Below are positions 24,057 through 35,756 of a stretch of 64,000 bases of DNA, one piece after another. A program made the translations under genes and the position numbers. The notes under the pieces are model-generated. The model saw only the letters and a list, made by a program, of their open reading frames with translations, was not told the origin of the DNA and made no database searches. This DNA comes from Mallotus nudiflorus (Eukaryota; Streptophyta; Magnoliopsida; Malpighiales; Euphorbiaceae): positions 62,001 to 126,000 of the forward strand of contig CANTUR010000846.1 of the NCBI GenBank assembly GCA_947683625.1, in the 5' to 3' direction. Numbering within the stretch: the first letter of the stretch is position 1; every line of letters starts with the position of its first letter.

Positions 24057-25548
24057 ATTTCACTGTACTTAGGCTTGTGCTCACCATTCTTGTAAGTTGC
24101 ATAACTGATTCCTTTCATTTACAACACTAATGTCAAATGTTAGTAGTCAAGTATTTGTACAATCTTTTCTAGGCTCAAAGACTTTTATTATGCAAAGCAA
24201 GAATTTCACAACGGATGCATGCAAGTGTATTCATGCTATGTATGATTTGCATGATCCTAATAGGTCTCTTGTTTAGAGAAGAGCTATGTTACTGATCTTG
24301 GAATTTGAAAATGATTTGCTTTATCAGTAACTTGTAGATTTAAGCATTGAACACTTTGATGTTAGTACTTCTGATGTTAGAGCTTCAAATATAGTTCATC
24401 AAATAGATGACCAAGGTGTATTGTATTAATGAATTGTTGGCTATTGCTTGTAGTTTACTTCTTTTTGCCCCCAAAACTCTTTTGCTAACTCTTATACTTT
24501 AGTGTTCCATCTTCAATCTTTGAAAGCGGATTTACAATTTAGCCCTCAAATTGCTCCTAGAGCTACATTTTGCCCCTGGTTTCTAATGATTTTTTTCATG
24601 CCTGTCATTCTATATTCATTAATGCTATTTTGGCAATCTTCTTTTTTCTTTATTTATGCAAAGAAAATCTTTTTCTCTTTCTTATGCCCTAAATTTTGCC
24701 TAAATTGCCTTTATAGGTTTTCAACTTATTAGGCTTAACTTTTTTTATTTTTTGTCTCTCTATCTTCTTTTTTTTTTTTTGAGATTTGATTGCTGAAGAA
24801 ACTCAGTTTGTTGACTACTGCTGTTAATCCAACTTGATTAGTTACAATGTAATGCATTGTAGATGCAATGGAGTGGCAAACTGACTGAAGGAGTTTTTGA
24901 TACTTAAATCAATTGGACTTGCTCTTAAGGGGAGGTTAAAGTTTATGACCATTGACCTGTATAATCACTGTGTTCCATTGTTTAGGTTACATGCTTCAAC
25001 CTTTATTTCTCCTTCGTGTCTTTATCATCAGTATGGTCATCCCCAATTCATCATCACTATCACTACTAATTTCAAGGGCTTTCCCTTCAGGCAAGATTTT
25101 ATGGCCAATGTGAAGAATTTGTAGCTTTAATGGACTCTTAAGCATAACATTGAGCCACTTGAATTCTCTAGGTATAAGAGGACACTAGACATTACAAACA
25201 AAATAATAGTGGGATGACAATAAGAGAAAATATAATTAGAACATTAATCTTATAGCTCTGATTATTTAGCTTTCATTATATTTTATCTTTCCATTCAGAA
25301 ACTTATGCAGTATGATAAAGATAAATATGTGATATTTGAACAAAAATTTCAAATTGAATTTTATTAATTCATTCAGGAAAAAATGAGCATATTCATTGCA
25401 TCACATGATATAAATCATATTATCTACTAGTCCTTTTAGATTTTCTAGCTAAATATTTTTCTCTTATTTTTATTTTTCTAATTTTTTCTTGACTAGTCCT
25501 TTGTGGATTTTCTAATCAGTAAGATCCTTTTTATTTTTATTTTTTTCC
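24057..25548. other. Unassigned AT-rich sequence, probably T3 interior
   Basis: No gene is recognised. A poly-T run lies at 24770-24782. The open frames here (24502-24732, 24897-25124) show no family pattern. A short stretch at 24170-24220 resembles 11660-11722 (TGCAAAG and ATTTCAC plus GGATGC), hinting that both sides of the copia insertion belong to one older element. That similarity is weak. Confidence 0.35.
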
Positions 25549-25734
25549 TTAAATTTTTCTCTCTTTAGAAGTTATATCATGTGATATAGGAATGTTCTTT
25601 GAATTTTCATTTATGCCCATGCTGAACGAATCTAATTGAATTGGATTTATGTCAAACATGTACATATGACCAATATCACAATGTATAGTACCATCAAGAA
25701 GCACATTACATAAGTAAGCAAGATTAGAACTCAT
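25549..25734 (-). pseudogene. Tat linker fragment of T3
   Basis: A 61-codon frame carries LAYLCNVLLDGTIHC and ISHDITSKERK. It aligns with + strand 1800-2010, where the same segment precedes integrase. I read it as the piece between protease and reverse transcriptase in a Tat polyprotein. It follows the T3 gag on the minus strand, but no enzymatic domain remains. Confidence 0.45.
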
Positions 25735-25799
25735 ATCATCAATTAATAAAATAAAAAAGCTCTCAAGAAACTAAAATGTTATTCAAAGAAAAAAATAAG

Positions 25800-27520
25800 A
25801 AAATTATTTTGAATTCTAGATATTAAGGATGTTAAGTCTCATGGTGGCTCTTCTTCAAGTGGCAAACATAACAATTATTCTTACATTTCCTTAGTGACTT
25901 CCTCAGTCACTTCTTTCCATCCTTCCATACCTCAACCCTGCATGTTTCTTTCTTATCCAGTAGTTTTTCATTATCAAATTCATTACCCCATCCTCCAGGC
26001 ACAATTAATTCAATGGGAATGTCAAAATAAGGTGGTTTATTGTAAAACACCTTATAGTCAAATTTGCACGAAGGTTGTCCCAACAAATCTTCAACTCCTC
26101 TTTGTGACTACTAAAGAGTCAAAGATCCCTTAGTTTCCTTAACATCTTTAGGGGCATCAAGAGATTTCTCATCAGTTTTAGGGTTTAGGTTTTCAAAGGA
26201 GTTTAGCACTTCTTCTTCACTAACTCCCAAGTTGATCATCATGGTGGTTGGGGGTAGAACATTTTAGTAATTTGGGAAAGGGTTATTTATGGTGCTTAGG
26301 TTCTCAGGGTTTATGATTTTGTTAGAGTCTATAATGTTTTGGATTTTGTATTTGAGGAGGATGTTGGTGTTTATGGAATGTCCAATTACTTGGTGAAATT
26401 TTTAGTAACTATTTGGATCATAGCTTAGGACATTTAGGTTTGGTTGTTTGGAAAAATTTAAGGGTCTAAGCAAGCCTTTTTACAATAGGCGGTCTATGAC
26501 TTTTGATAAGGTTTTATTAAAATTGGAGAATATCTTTGGCGGTTGGACAATATGAACTTCTATAGCTCAGCTAGTGTTTCCTTATTGTGTGCCCCCAGTT
26601 TGATAATTTTTGGCTTCAGTGCTTCTAGCAGTTTTCTTCTTTTCATTCTCAATCTCCTCAACTTGCAATCGATCATCATAAAGGTCTAAAAAAGATTTAG
26701 GATTCATCATCTGCAACCTCTCAACCAAATTAAGTAACACATTGCATACTATCATCCTAATTTGATCATTTTTTTAAAATTTATTTTTCATCAATCCTAC
26801 CTTGTTTATGAATCTGATTAAAAAGTTTGAAAAAGATTCATTTGGTTTTTGCTTAGTTAATTCCAAATCCATGATTAGACACTTCCAACTTAATAGGGTA
26901 GAATTGAAGTTTTAAGCTTTAATAGATTTCTCTAATCTATGATACCACTCATAGAAATACCCTCCAAAGAAAGCATAAATAGCTTTATGACCACAAATAA
27001 TGGAACTTTAATAGTGCTTATAGTTTTTGTGTATTGGCTAAGGTGAATACTTAAATCTCTAGAACCATTGAACTTTTATAGTTAAGGCATTTTGAATTTG
27101 TCAAGCAGCTTATCACCTTCCACACATAATATATCATTAAAGTCAAATGAATAGCCTATGCCTAGTCCTTTCATCAGGTCTTCTATCTTAGACATTTTCT
27201 AAGTCAGTGCTTGGCTCTACTTGGACTCAAGTTCTTGAACCAGCTTAAGAGATTTTTTCTTAGCTTTCTCCATCATGTAGTTTTCAACATCCTCGAAATT
27301 CATTTCTAATGCAAGCACATTCCTAGCAGCATTCAATGGTTGTCCCCATAATGTTGTCATTATTAGCATGCGGATCACCCATGACAAGTGGATTAGCAGT
27401 AGTAGGCGAGAAAGCAATAGTTGGTGGGATTGTAGCAGTAGCTAGTGGCGCTAACCCAACTAAGGCTTGTCTTAGTTCATCTTGCATCATGGCTCTCATG
27501 TCATCCATCAATGCTTGCAT
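25800..27520 (-). pseudogene. Tat-type gag remnant of T3
   Basis: An open start at 27323-27520 (MQALMDDMRAMMQDELRQAL) is followed in another frame by a coiled-coil-like piece (NFEDVENYMMEKAKKKSLKL) and FKMP...KFNGSRDLSIHLSQY at about 27060-27130, the usual start of a Tat capsid. The remainder, to about 25800, is scattered over three frames with many stops (LLEALKPKIIKL, LDPIFPNNQT-like). It would encode the nucleocapsid/capsid precursor. It is dead. Leader sequence lies to the right (27521-27877) up to the CRM-like insertion. Confidence 0.6.
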
Positions 27521-27877
27521 AATGTCTTATAAGGTCCAATTTCCTCATTGTTATTCCATATCTTTTTCTTGACTTATTAGAGTTGGTGTAGCTTCTAGGT
27601 AAAGCGGATTGATATGACTCTTCTCCAAACTGTGAAGGATCTCGTTAGCTATCATTTTGGACTTGAATCAGTTCTTACTAGTCTACCACCACTCCATTTC
27701 CAATTACAAGAAGACTAAGATGAATCTATAATGGCTGAAAAATAAAATGTTAGTATGATGCATGAAATGGATGTATGCATGATGCACGCTCTATGCATGG
27801 TCAAGTAACAAGTAACAAGTATCAAAGCAAGATTAAAAACCTTCCAACCTTATTTCTCCCACATGCAAATTCAATGG

Positions 27878-28757
27878 TGATATGGAACCTCCAAGAATAA
27901 GCTTGAGAACCCCTTTATGTATTCGAACCCCCGAAGCATTAACTTGAAAACCCCAATAGTCAATTCAGCAACAACCCCTAAGAATGGTTAGAAATCAGAT
28001 TACTTAGATGATCAAAGAATTAGAATAAAGAAAACTCATTTCTAAATTCTAATTTTGAAACACTCTACAAGAAGATAATCAATCTACTTGAATGTTCCTT
28101 AAAGCATGTATTCTACACAAGAACACAAAGATAAAAGCAAAACAGCCTTTAGGTTTTAAAACTTCAATTCTGAATAATAAAATTCGTCCAAGGCATATAT
28201 ATATAGCCTTTACAAGGTTTTCCTTAGTGAGTAAGGAAAACTAATAACCCTAATCACAAAAAAAGGAAATTGATCTAATCAAACCTCAAATAGGAATTTT
28301 GACATACTTCCTATTTTAAGAATAATTAAACTAACTAAAACTAATGGGCTTTTAAAATAACAAATTCGTCCAGCCCTTATTTAACATAATTAAACCTAAA
28401 TAACAATGCTTAAATAACTCTCCCATGTATATTCGGCCAGCCCATAACAAGTGAGGCCCATTATATACTTACTTAAACCCATTAATAACTTGGACTTGAA
28501 TTAAGTTGTATTGAACTTGAGCTGCACTTGGCACAAAGCTTTGGTGTCCTTGTAAACTTTCACTAGCTAAGTTCACAAAGCCTTGTAGATGATGGATTAA
28601 GGCTTCTTGAAGCTTCTTAGATTAAGACCTTGTTATAGGTCTTTGAGGCATGCTGATTGGACTTAAAACCTCTTGAACTTGATCCTTGCCTTCTTGACCA
28701 TGCTCATCTTCATCATGTTGAATTCTTTGAACTTGGTGTGTTAGCTGCTCCATAACA
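27878..28757 (-). repeat. 3' LTR of the CRM-like element
   Basis: It runs from TGATATGGAACCTCC to GCTGCTCCATAACA (+ strand ends). The length is 880 bp, against 879 bp for the partner. It contains the C-terminal codons and stop of the polyprotein (28622-28757). Confidence 0.92.
28196..28209 (-). promoter_or_regulatory. TATA-like box in CRM LTR
   Basis: Minus-strand CTATATATATATGC lies mid-LTR, about 550 bases after the LTR start. It also occurs at about 34560-34573 in the 5' LTR. The position suits a Pol II core promoter of the element, but transcription is not shown. Confidence 0.4.
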
Positions 28758-28981
28758 TTTCCCCTCTCCTCAAAAGGATTCATTCTTGAATCTAAAGCAT
28801 CACCTATATCAAAAGGACTCAAATCAGCCACATTGAATGAAGCACTAACATTATACTCACCAGGTAGGTCCACTTTGTATGCATTGTCATTAATCCTTTC
28901 AAGTATTTGAAAAGGACCATCTCCTCTTGGGTTTAGCTTAGACTTCCTTTGAAGTGGAAACCTTTCTTTACGAAAATGCAC
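28622..28981 (-). pseudogene. CRM integrase C-terminus with GPF module and tail motif
   Basis: This 119-codon frame starts HFRKERFPLQRKSKLNP, has the GPF/Y-type module (GDGPFQILERINDNAYKVDL), then NVSASFNVADLSPFDIGD and NPFEERGNVM, and ends PQRPITRS. There is no classical chromodomain. The short tail corresponds to the place of the CR motif described in CRM elements. The stop at 28622 lies 136 bases inside the 3' LTR, so LTR sequence encodes about the last 45 residues. Upstream, two Trp codons have become TAG (28985-28990), separating it from the core. Confidence 0.8.
28758..28770 (-). other. CRM polypurine tract
   Basis: Minus-strand AGGAGAGGGGAAA lies directly before the LTR start TGTTATGGAGC. 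It is at the same time part of the coding sequence. Confidence 0.8.
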
Positions 28982-29660
28982 CTAAACCTAATCTCCAGGC
29001 TGAAAAATCATTGGCTTCCTTCCCTTATTCACACGTGAAGCTACTTTAGCATTTTGCATCTCAATCCTCTCTTTAACTTGCTTATGTAACTTCTTCACTA
29101 AATTAGCCTTAGAATTAGCATCAACACCCATAAAATTATTAGGTGGCAGTGGCAATAAATCAATAGGAGTAAGTGGATTAAATCCATAAACAATCTCAAA
29201 TGGAGAGCAATTAGTAGTGCTATGAACAACCCTATTGTAAGCAAACTCCACAAATGGTAAACAATCCTCCCACATCCTAATGTTCTTTTCTATGATTGCC
29301 CTAAGCAAAGTAATCAAAGTCCTATTAACTACTTCAGTTTGCCCATCAGTTTGAGGGTGACAAGTAGTTGAAAATAATAGCTTAGTTCCTAACTTTTCCC
29401 ATAACACACGCCAAAAATGACTCAAAAACTTAACATCCTTATCACTAACAATGCTCTTAGGTATGCCATGTAAACGCATAACTTCTTTGAAAAACAAATC
29501 AGCAATTAACTTAGCATCATCAATTTTATGACATGGTATAAAATGAGCCATTTTACTAAATCTATCAACCATAACAAAGATACTATCATGACCTTTCCTA
29601 GTTCTAAGCAATCCAAGCACAAAATCCATAGATAAATTAGTCCAAGGTTCACTAGGAATA
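28982..29660 (-). pseudogene. CRM integrase catalytic core
   Basis: The open frame 28988-29629 has MDFVLGLLRTRKGHDSIFVM (first Asp), IVSDKDVKFLSHFW (second Asp) and TCHPQTDGQTEVVNRTL (the Glu of the DDE triad), then FAYNRVVHSTTNCSPFEIVY and FNPLTPIDLLPLP. All three catalytic residues are present. The frame ends QPGD followed by two stops where the family has Trp-Val-Trp. At the upstream end a one-base shift near 29680 separates it from the zinc-binding domain. Confidence 0.88.
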
Positions 29661-30243
29661 GGTAATGGTGTGTATAACCATGTGGTTTCAACCTAGACTT
29701 AGCCTCTCTATATGTAATGCAATGCTCATAAACTTTATACACATCATGTTTCATACCGGGCCAAAAGAAATGTTCTAATAGCATATCATAGGTCTTATTT
29801 ACCCCAAAATGCCCCATTAAGCCTCCTCCATATGCCTCCTTAATTAATAATTCCCTTATAGAACACTTAGGAATGCATAATTTATTTCTTTTAAACAAGA
29901 AACCATCAAACAAGTAAAAATCATCCGAGACAACCCCATTGTCACAAGATGCATATATATCACCAAAATCATCATCATATGGATACAAATCCTTTATAAA
30001 CTCAAAACCTAATAATTTAGCAGTAAGAGAGTTAAGTAAGGTGTACCTTCTAGATAATGCATCAGCAACCACATTCTCTTTACCTTGCTTGTACTTAATC
30101 ACATATGGAAATGTTTCTATGAACTCCACCCATTTGGCATGCCTATGGTTCAGCTTATCTTGACCTTTCAAATGCTTTAAACTTTCATGGTCAGTGTGTA
30201 CCACAAACTCCCTAGGCCACAAATAATGTTGCCATGTTTGCAA
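29661..30243 (-). pseudogene. CRM RNase H end and integrase zinc domain
   Basis: It opens with MQTWQHYLWPREFVVHTDHE (RNase H C-terminal Asp-His region), then RHAKWVEFIETFPYVIKYKQ and NVVADALSRRY, the usual RNase H-integrase border. The integrase zinc domain follows with GGGLMGHFGVNKTYDMLLEH and FFWPGMKHDVYKVYEHCITY. The second Cys of the final CxxC is Tyr here, so zinc binding would be impaired. A TGA at 30244-30246 splits it from the upstream RT frame. Confidence 0.85.
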
Positions 30244-30246
30244 AGC

Positions 30247-31125
30247 TCAAACCAATGCATATAATTCCTTGTCATAAGTTGGATATTTCAAGGTTGCCCC
30301 ACTTAACTTTTTACTAAAATACATTAGTGGTCTTTGATCCTGCATCAAAATAGCTCCAATCCCTATACCACTAGCATCACATTCAATCTTAAAAGTTTTA
30401 TCAAAGTTAGGTAAAGCAAGTAAAGGTGAATTACACAATTTTGCCTTAAGTTCATTAAATGCATGTTCTTGTGCATCACCCCAAACAAATCCAACATTTT
30501 TCTTAACTAATTCATTCAAAGGTGCTGCTATAGTGCTGAAATCTTTAATGAATCTCCTATAGAAACTAGAAAGCCTATGAAAACTTCTCACCTCACTAGC
30601 ATTTTTAGGTTTTGGCCACTCTTTAATAGCCCTAACCTTTTCTTCATCAACCTCTATGCCTTGACTAGATACAACAAAACTAAGAAAATTAACCTTATTC
30701 ATGCAAAAACTACACTTTCTAAGGTTTGCATACAACTTTTCTTGTCTAAGTGTTTCTAGTACAATTCGCACATGCATAACATGATCATCTAAACACTTAG
30801 AGTAAATCAGAATATCATCAAAGTAAACAACAACAAATTTACCTAAGTAATTTCGCAACACATGGTTCATCAATCGCATGAATGTGCTAGGTGCATTAGT
30901 AAGACCATAGGGCATAACAAGCCACTCATACAAACCATACTTAGTCTTAAAAGCTATTTTCCATTCATCACTAACATTCATTCGAATTTGATAATAACCA
31001 GATTTCAAGTCTATTTTAGTGAACAAACAAGAACCATATAACTCATCAAGTATATCATCTAATCTAGGAATAGGATGACGATACTTTACAGTGATTTTAT
31101 TAATGGCTCTGCAATCCACACACAT
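30247..31125 (-). pseudogene. CRM reverse transcriptase and RNase H start
   Basis: A 292-codon open frame reads MCVDCRAINKITVKYRHPIP, LFTKIDLKSGYYQIRM, LVMPYGLTNAPSTFMRLMNH and the catalytic VVYFDDILIYS (YxDD box intact). The thumb has VDEEKVRAIKEWPKPKNASE, and RNase H begins at FKIECDASGIGIGAILMQ with RPLMYFSKKLSG. It is the longest and best-preserved frame in the window. Stops at both ends (TAG for an expected Trp at 31126-31128, TGA for an expected Arg at 30244-30246) interrupt the polyprotein. Confidence 0.92.
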
Positions 31126-31128
31126 CCT

Positions 31129-31490
31129 CTATGTTCCATCCTTTTTTGGCAAAAGAATGACAGGAACCGAACAAGGACTAAGACTTTCCCTCACATACCC
31201 TTTAGCTAGCAACTCCTCCGCTTGTGTTTGGATCTCCTTTGTTTCTCTTGGATTTGCTCTATATGTTGGACGATTGGGTATGGCTGCCCCAGGAATGAAG
31301 TCAATTTGATGTTCTATGCCTCTAATTTGGGGTAATCCACTAGGCATCTCTTTAGGAAACACATCTTCAAATTCCTGCAAAAGATCAACAAACACACTAG
31401 TAAAAGATGGGTTAAGTTCATTAGTTGCCAAATAAGCCCCTTTGTACAAAAGTACAAATATAGGCCGATTAGTATACAAGGCCTATCTAG
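31129..31490 (-). pseudogene. CRM protease-RT linker and RT N terminus
   Basis: The frame has FVDLLQEFEDVFPKEMPSGL, GIEHQIDFIPGAAIPNRPTY and ELLAKGYVRESLSPCSVPVI, then LLPKKDGT and the TAG. This is the standard entry into a gypsy RT. To its right the frame is broken near 31490-31515 before the protease segment. Confidence 0.85.
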
Positions 31491-31514
31491 CCTCACTTGT
31501 CCTAGCTATTAAAC

Positions 31515-32048
31515 TCAAATTCTTTTCTTTTTTCTCTCTAGGCTGAATCTCTTCTTTTGTTTTCCCTCTTTCTTTTCACTCTCTAAAGAATTTTTCTTAC
31601 TCTCTTTTTCTTTCTTTTCAGCCTCCACTCTCATTCTTTCCATTTTACATTGGTCTTCATACACCTCCTTTGAAGAAAGCGGTGTTAATATGATCTTGCG
31701 CCCATCCTTAGTAAAGTGATACCGATTGAGGCACCCATCATGCTTGGTCTTTCTATCAAATTGCCATGGTCTACTAAGCAAAATATCTCCAGCATGCATA
31801 GGAACTACATCACACAATTGCTCATCATGATATTTACCAATTGAAAAGGAAATAATAGATTGTCTATTTACCTTGACCTCTCCATAATCATTAAGCCATT
31901 GAAGTTTGTATGGTCGTGGGTGTGGTATAGTAGACAACCCCAATCTACTAATTAAGAATGAGCTCACTGCATTAGTGCAACTCCCTCCATCAATAATCAT
32001 AAGACATGCCTTGCCTTGCACATGACACCTTGTATGGAATAAGTTGTC
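31515..32048 (-). pseudogene. CRM aspartic protease region
   Basis: The frame reads KACLMIIDGGSCTNAVSSFL, then LGLSTIPHPRPYKLQWLND, SIGKYHDEQLCDVVPMHAGD and ILLSRPWQFDRKTKHDG, followed by a highly charged Lys/Glu tail (EKKEKESKKNSLESEKKEG). The active site is Asp-Gly-Gly rather than Asp-Thr/Ser-Gly. From memory this variant is common in this clade, so I do not count it as damage. A stop at about 32040 separates it from the zinc-knuckle frame. Confidence 0.8.
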
Positions 32049-33318
32049 TTATTGCTCTTCAATGTAATCTTTATTTATTTGAGTACTAAGAGCATGCCTT
32101 GTAACCAGCATGTCACCTTTGATTGGCTCCTCTATACTCCCATGACTACAACTTTCCAATTCAGGCATCTCATCCTCATCACTTTCATTATTGCCCTCTT
32201 CTTCATCAGTCATAATTTCCCCATTCCTTATGGTCATAGTTCTCTTATTAGGGCAATCTTTGCTCATATGACCTACTCCTTGACACTTCCAACACTTTAG
32301 GCTCATTGGTTTTAATTTTGTCCTTAGAGACCGAATCTGCCTTCCCTTTAGCAACCTCATGAGCAACCTTATTCCCACCCATATAATCACTCTTTCCATC
32401 CTTTTTCCAATTAAAATTAGAACTAGAATAGGATTTGGAATTGTACCTTGTCGCCCCTCTTCCTTGGAGTTGCCTTTCTATCTTGACGGCCATGTGCACC
32501 ATCTCTTTTAAATCTTCATATTTGTGTAAATTTAATCGGTCAGATATGTCTTTGTTTAGACCAGCCAAGAAGTGTGCCATAGTGATCTCCATATCTTTAT
32601 CTATATCAGCCCTAGTCATGAGCATCTCCATCTCTTTATGGTAATCATCCATACTCTTACTACCTTGTTTAAGAACTTGAAGTTTTTGTACAAGTTCCCT
32701 ATGATAGTGTTTTGGCACAAATCACTTCCTCATTATAACCTTGAGCTCAGGCCAATTATCAATTGGGTACTCCAAATTCCTTCACCTATTAATCACCAAA
32801 TGGTCCTACCAAGCAATAGCATAATCAGAAAATTGAGTAACTGCCAATTTTACCTTCTTTTCCTCGCTAAATTGATGGCAATCAAATATAAGCTCCAATT
32901 GCTTCTCCCATTGTAAATAGGACTCCGGATCTGATTTACCTTGAAAGTTAGGTATCTTATGTTTGATGCTTCCCAAATTTTGATCTACATCATCTTCATT
33001 GCCTCAGTTTCTTCCATTGTATGGAACCAGTTGTAACCTTCCTCTTCCTCTATGTCAGCCTTGTCTACCTCTACCTCTTAGTACTACTTCTGCATAGGCC
33101 TCATCTTCATCCTCATTGTCAATATTGCCTTCTACTTTCTCATTACGGTTTGGTGTTATTGCCCTTTCAATCGCTCCTAGCCTTGTATCCATGCGGTTTA
33201 ATCTCTCCATTATAGTCTCAAAATTTATATTCATACGTGCAAATTGCCTTTGTTGAGCCTCACGTAGCAAAGTTTCATCAACTTTACCCTCACCTTTATT
33301 TTTACCTTGGTTTGACAT
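32049..33318 (-). pseudogene. CRM gag with zinc knuckle
   Basis: The start Met is at 33318 (MSNQGKNKGEGKVDETLLRE), followed by a coiled-coil-like segment (FETIMERLNRMDTRLGAIER) and an acidic patch. After a stop at 33052-33054 the capsid pieces appear: PNFQGKSDPESYLQWEKQLE, KLAVTQFSDYAIAW, then FVPKHYHRELVQKLQVLKQG and MDDYHKEMEML (32248-32718). The nucleocapsid knuckle CWKCQGVGHMSKDC (C-x2-C-x4-H-x4-C) is intact at about 32270-32312 but in another frame, so a frameshift lies near 32300-32390. At least four stops are present; those at 33052 and near 32722 fit Arg CGA to TGA changes. Confidence 0.88.
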
Positions 33319-34229
33319 TGTTGTAAAAGAATGTTAGAAATAAAAAAAATAATAATTTAAAATCCTCACAAGCACTCCCTCACGTGTTTGCACTCAAATG
33401 ATCGGGGTGGTCACTCGTGTTTAACTCAATTTGATGTTTCACTCGGCTTCCTCTCACCATTCAAGCTAATTCTTTTATGTTCTTAGGTGAATCACACTTT
33501 TAGAACAAATCAATTAGATTGAAGCAATATTCAAGTAGAACTTTCAAAAGTGAAATTTTCAAAACAAGTTTGAGGCAATTCGGTTAAAAAAAAACAACAA
33601 TTCAGAAGCAATAAAATAGGAAAACTCAAAAAGATGCAAAAGACATGTGAAAGAAATACAAAAATCTTCTAGAATAGAAAAGAAAATGAATTTAGAAGTT
33701 ATTTTAAGGAGAAAAGTCAAATCTGCCTCAGTAAGTAATATTCCTTAATGAGCAAGTATTGTAAAGATATGCAAAATCCTTAATAGACAAGTAATACAAG
33801 ATATGATAAGATCTAGTTAAATATGTCAATTATAAACCAAATAGGATTAGGAAACCTAAATCAGACCTGATGAGGATATTAATCATTCAAGAATCTCAAT
33901 TCTTCCTTTTCTAATAACTTTCTCCTTTTTTTTCACGAATTTTTTTTTCTTCTTTTTTTTTCAAATTTCTTCTCTTTTTTTTTTGCACGAATTTTTTTTT
34001 TAAAAAAAACTTTCAATTATGAACATAAATCTAAATTTTAGAATGCAAAACAATTGACTAACTTAAAGGAGAAAAAAAAAAGATCAAGGCTAACAAATAA
34101 GAACAAATAACAAAACACAAGAATGAAGAACAAAAAAAAATAAGAACGATTTTAAAAGAATAAGAAAAATATAAGAAATCAGGATTAAGAATAAAAATTA
34201 TAAAAGATAAAACCTGATCTAGAGCCAAA
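33319..34229 (-). other. CRM 5' leader, no gene
   Basis: This is non-coding leader between the PBS and gag. The stretch 33915-34010 has poly-T runs on the + strand (A-rich in the transcript), with mirror A-runs at 34060-34140. No conserved protein is seen. Confidence 0.6.
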
Positions 34230-34241
34230 GCTCTGATACCA
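34230..34241 (-). other. CRM primer-binding site (initiator Met tRNA)
   Basis: Minus-strand TGGTATCAGAGC, two bases inside the 5' LTR, is the 12-base complement of the plant initiator-methionine tRNA 3' end. The match is perfect. Confidence 0.92.
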
Positions 34242-34243
34242 AA

Positions 34244-35122
34244 TGATACGAAACCTCCAAGAATAAGCTTGAGAACCCCTTTATGTATTCAAACCCCCGA
34301 AGCATTAACTTGAAAACTCCAATAGTCAATTCAGCAACAACCCCTAAGAATGGTTAGAAATCAGATTACTTAGATGGTCAAAGAATTAGAATAAAGAAAA
34401 CTCATTTATAAATTCCAATTTTGAAACACTCCACAAGAAGATGATCAGTCTACTTGAATGTTCGTTAAAGCATGTATTCTACATAAGAACACAAAGATAA
34501 AAGCAAAACAGCCTTTAGGTTTTAAAACTTCAATTCTGAATAATAAAATTCATCCAAGGCATATATATATAGCCTTTACAAGGTTTTCCTTAGTGAGTAA
34601 GGAAAACTAATAACCCTAATCACAAAAAAAGGAAATTAATCTAATCAAACCTCAAATAGGAATTTTGACATACTTCCTATTTTAAGAATAATTAAACTAA
34701 CTAAAACTAATGGGCTTTTAAAATAACAAATTCATCTAGCCCTTATTTAACATAATTAAACCTAAATAACGATGCTTAAATAACTCTCCCATGCATATTC
34801 GGCCAACCCAAAACAAATGAGGCCCATTATATACTTAATTAAACCCATTAATAACTTGGACTTGAATTAAGTTGTATTGAACTTGAGCTGCACTTGGCAC
34901 AAAGCTTTGGTGTCCTTATAAACTTTCACTAGCTAAGTTCACAAAGCCTTATAGATGATGGATTAAGGCTTCTTGAAGCTTCTTAGATTGAGACCTTGTT
35001 ATAGGTCTTTGAGGCATGCTGATTGGACTCAAAACCTCTTGAACTTGATCCTTGCCTTCTTAACCATGCTCATCTTCATCATGTTGAATTCTTTGACTTG
35101 TTGTGTTGGCTGCTCCATAACA
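34244..35122 (-). repeat. 5' LTR of the CRM-like element
   Basis: It runs from TGATACGAAACCTCC to GCTGCTCCATAACA on the + strand. It is followed by AATGG, identical to the five bases before the other LTR. It includes the former coding tail in non-coding context. Confidence 0.92.
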
Positions 35123-35756
35123 AATGGGGACTTTTTATTCTTAGGATTTTTAGTCTTGGCCTTAATATTAATATAGGATATTAAGAATCAATGTGCATGC
35201 CAAATCTCCCAAAGCAGTAAAGCTTAGAAACAACATTTCTAAGTATAAAAGCTTAGCAAAATCTTTATTTGCTCGAATGGGATTTTTAAAGTATAGGTTT
35301 GGGCCTTCATGCATAGAAATACCTCACGACATAATTCATAAGCAATTAGGGTAAATCCTAAAAGAAATTACTAAGTCATTACATGAGCTTGGTTTGGTGA
35401 AAAGCTTAAGGTTCCTTTAGCAAGATGTCTTCCTTTAAGACTTGAGTTACATGCCAAGGTCAAAGGGGTTTGACATCCTTTATACATTTAAGAGAAGATT
35501 GTCCCCCCTTTAAGACTAAGGTTATGGACTTTGTTCAGAGAAACCCTGTAATCTCTTTTGAATCAAGTTAAAGCTAAGAGTAATGGTTCGTAAATTTACA
35601 ATCTCAAGAAGCTAGTGGAATCAAGGAACTATAAACCAATGCCATCGGCTAATAAGGACACGCAAAAATGAATGCAAGAATAAAATAATAATTAATAAAA
35701 TAATTATAATGAACACTAGTAGAATCAATATCTCTCATCCTTAATAGAGTCACCAT
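35123..35756 (-). other. T3 5' leader with primer-binding site
   Basis: This stretch lies between the CRM insertion and the T3 5' LTR. On the minus strand TGGTGACTCTATTAAGGA at 35738-35755 follows the LTR end ...CGTCTACA. It resembles the Ogre/Tat PBS seen intact at 52867 (TGGCGACTCCACTAGGGA), with four or five changes. No gene is seen in the remainder. Confidence 0.5.

Larger units (their letters stand above)
27878..35122 (-). mobile_element. Near-complete CRM-like Ty3/gypsy chromovirus
   Basis: The LTRs at 27878-28757 and 34244-35122 are flanked by perfect 5-bp duplications AATGG (27873-27877 and 35123-35127). The minus-strand order is 5' LTR, PBS, gag with zinc knuckle, protease, reverse transcriptase, RNase H, integrase, purine tract, 3' LTR. 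I count about 31 differences between the LTRs by eye (about 3.5%), mostly transitions, so this is the youngest large element here. The polyprotein has several nonsense changes and two or more frameshifts. The CRM assignment rests on remembered RT and integrase sequence type and on the coding end lying within the LTR. Confidence 0.9.

Noticed and set aside
31980..32015. Protease active-site loss in the CRM element (DGG for DTG/DSG)
   Set aside because: From memory, DGG is the common form in this clade, so it is not counted as a disabling change.
32572..32916. 114-codon + strand frame
   Set aside because: It is the antisense shadow of the CRM gag.
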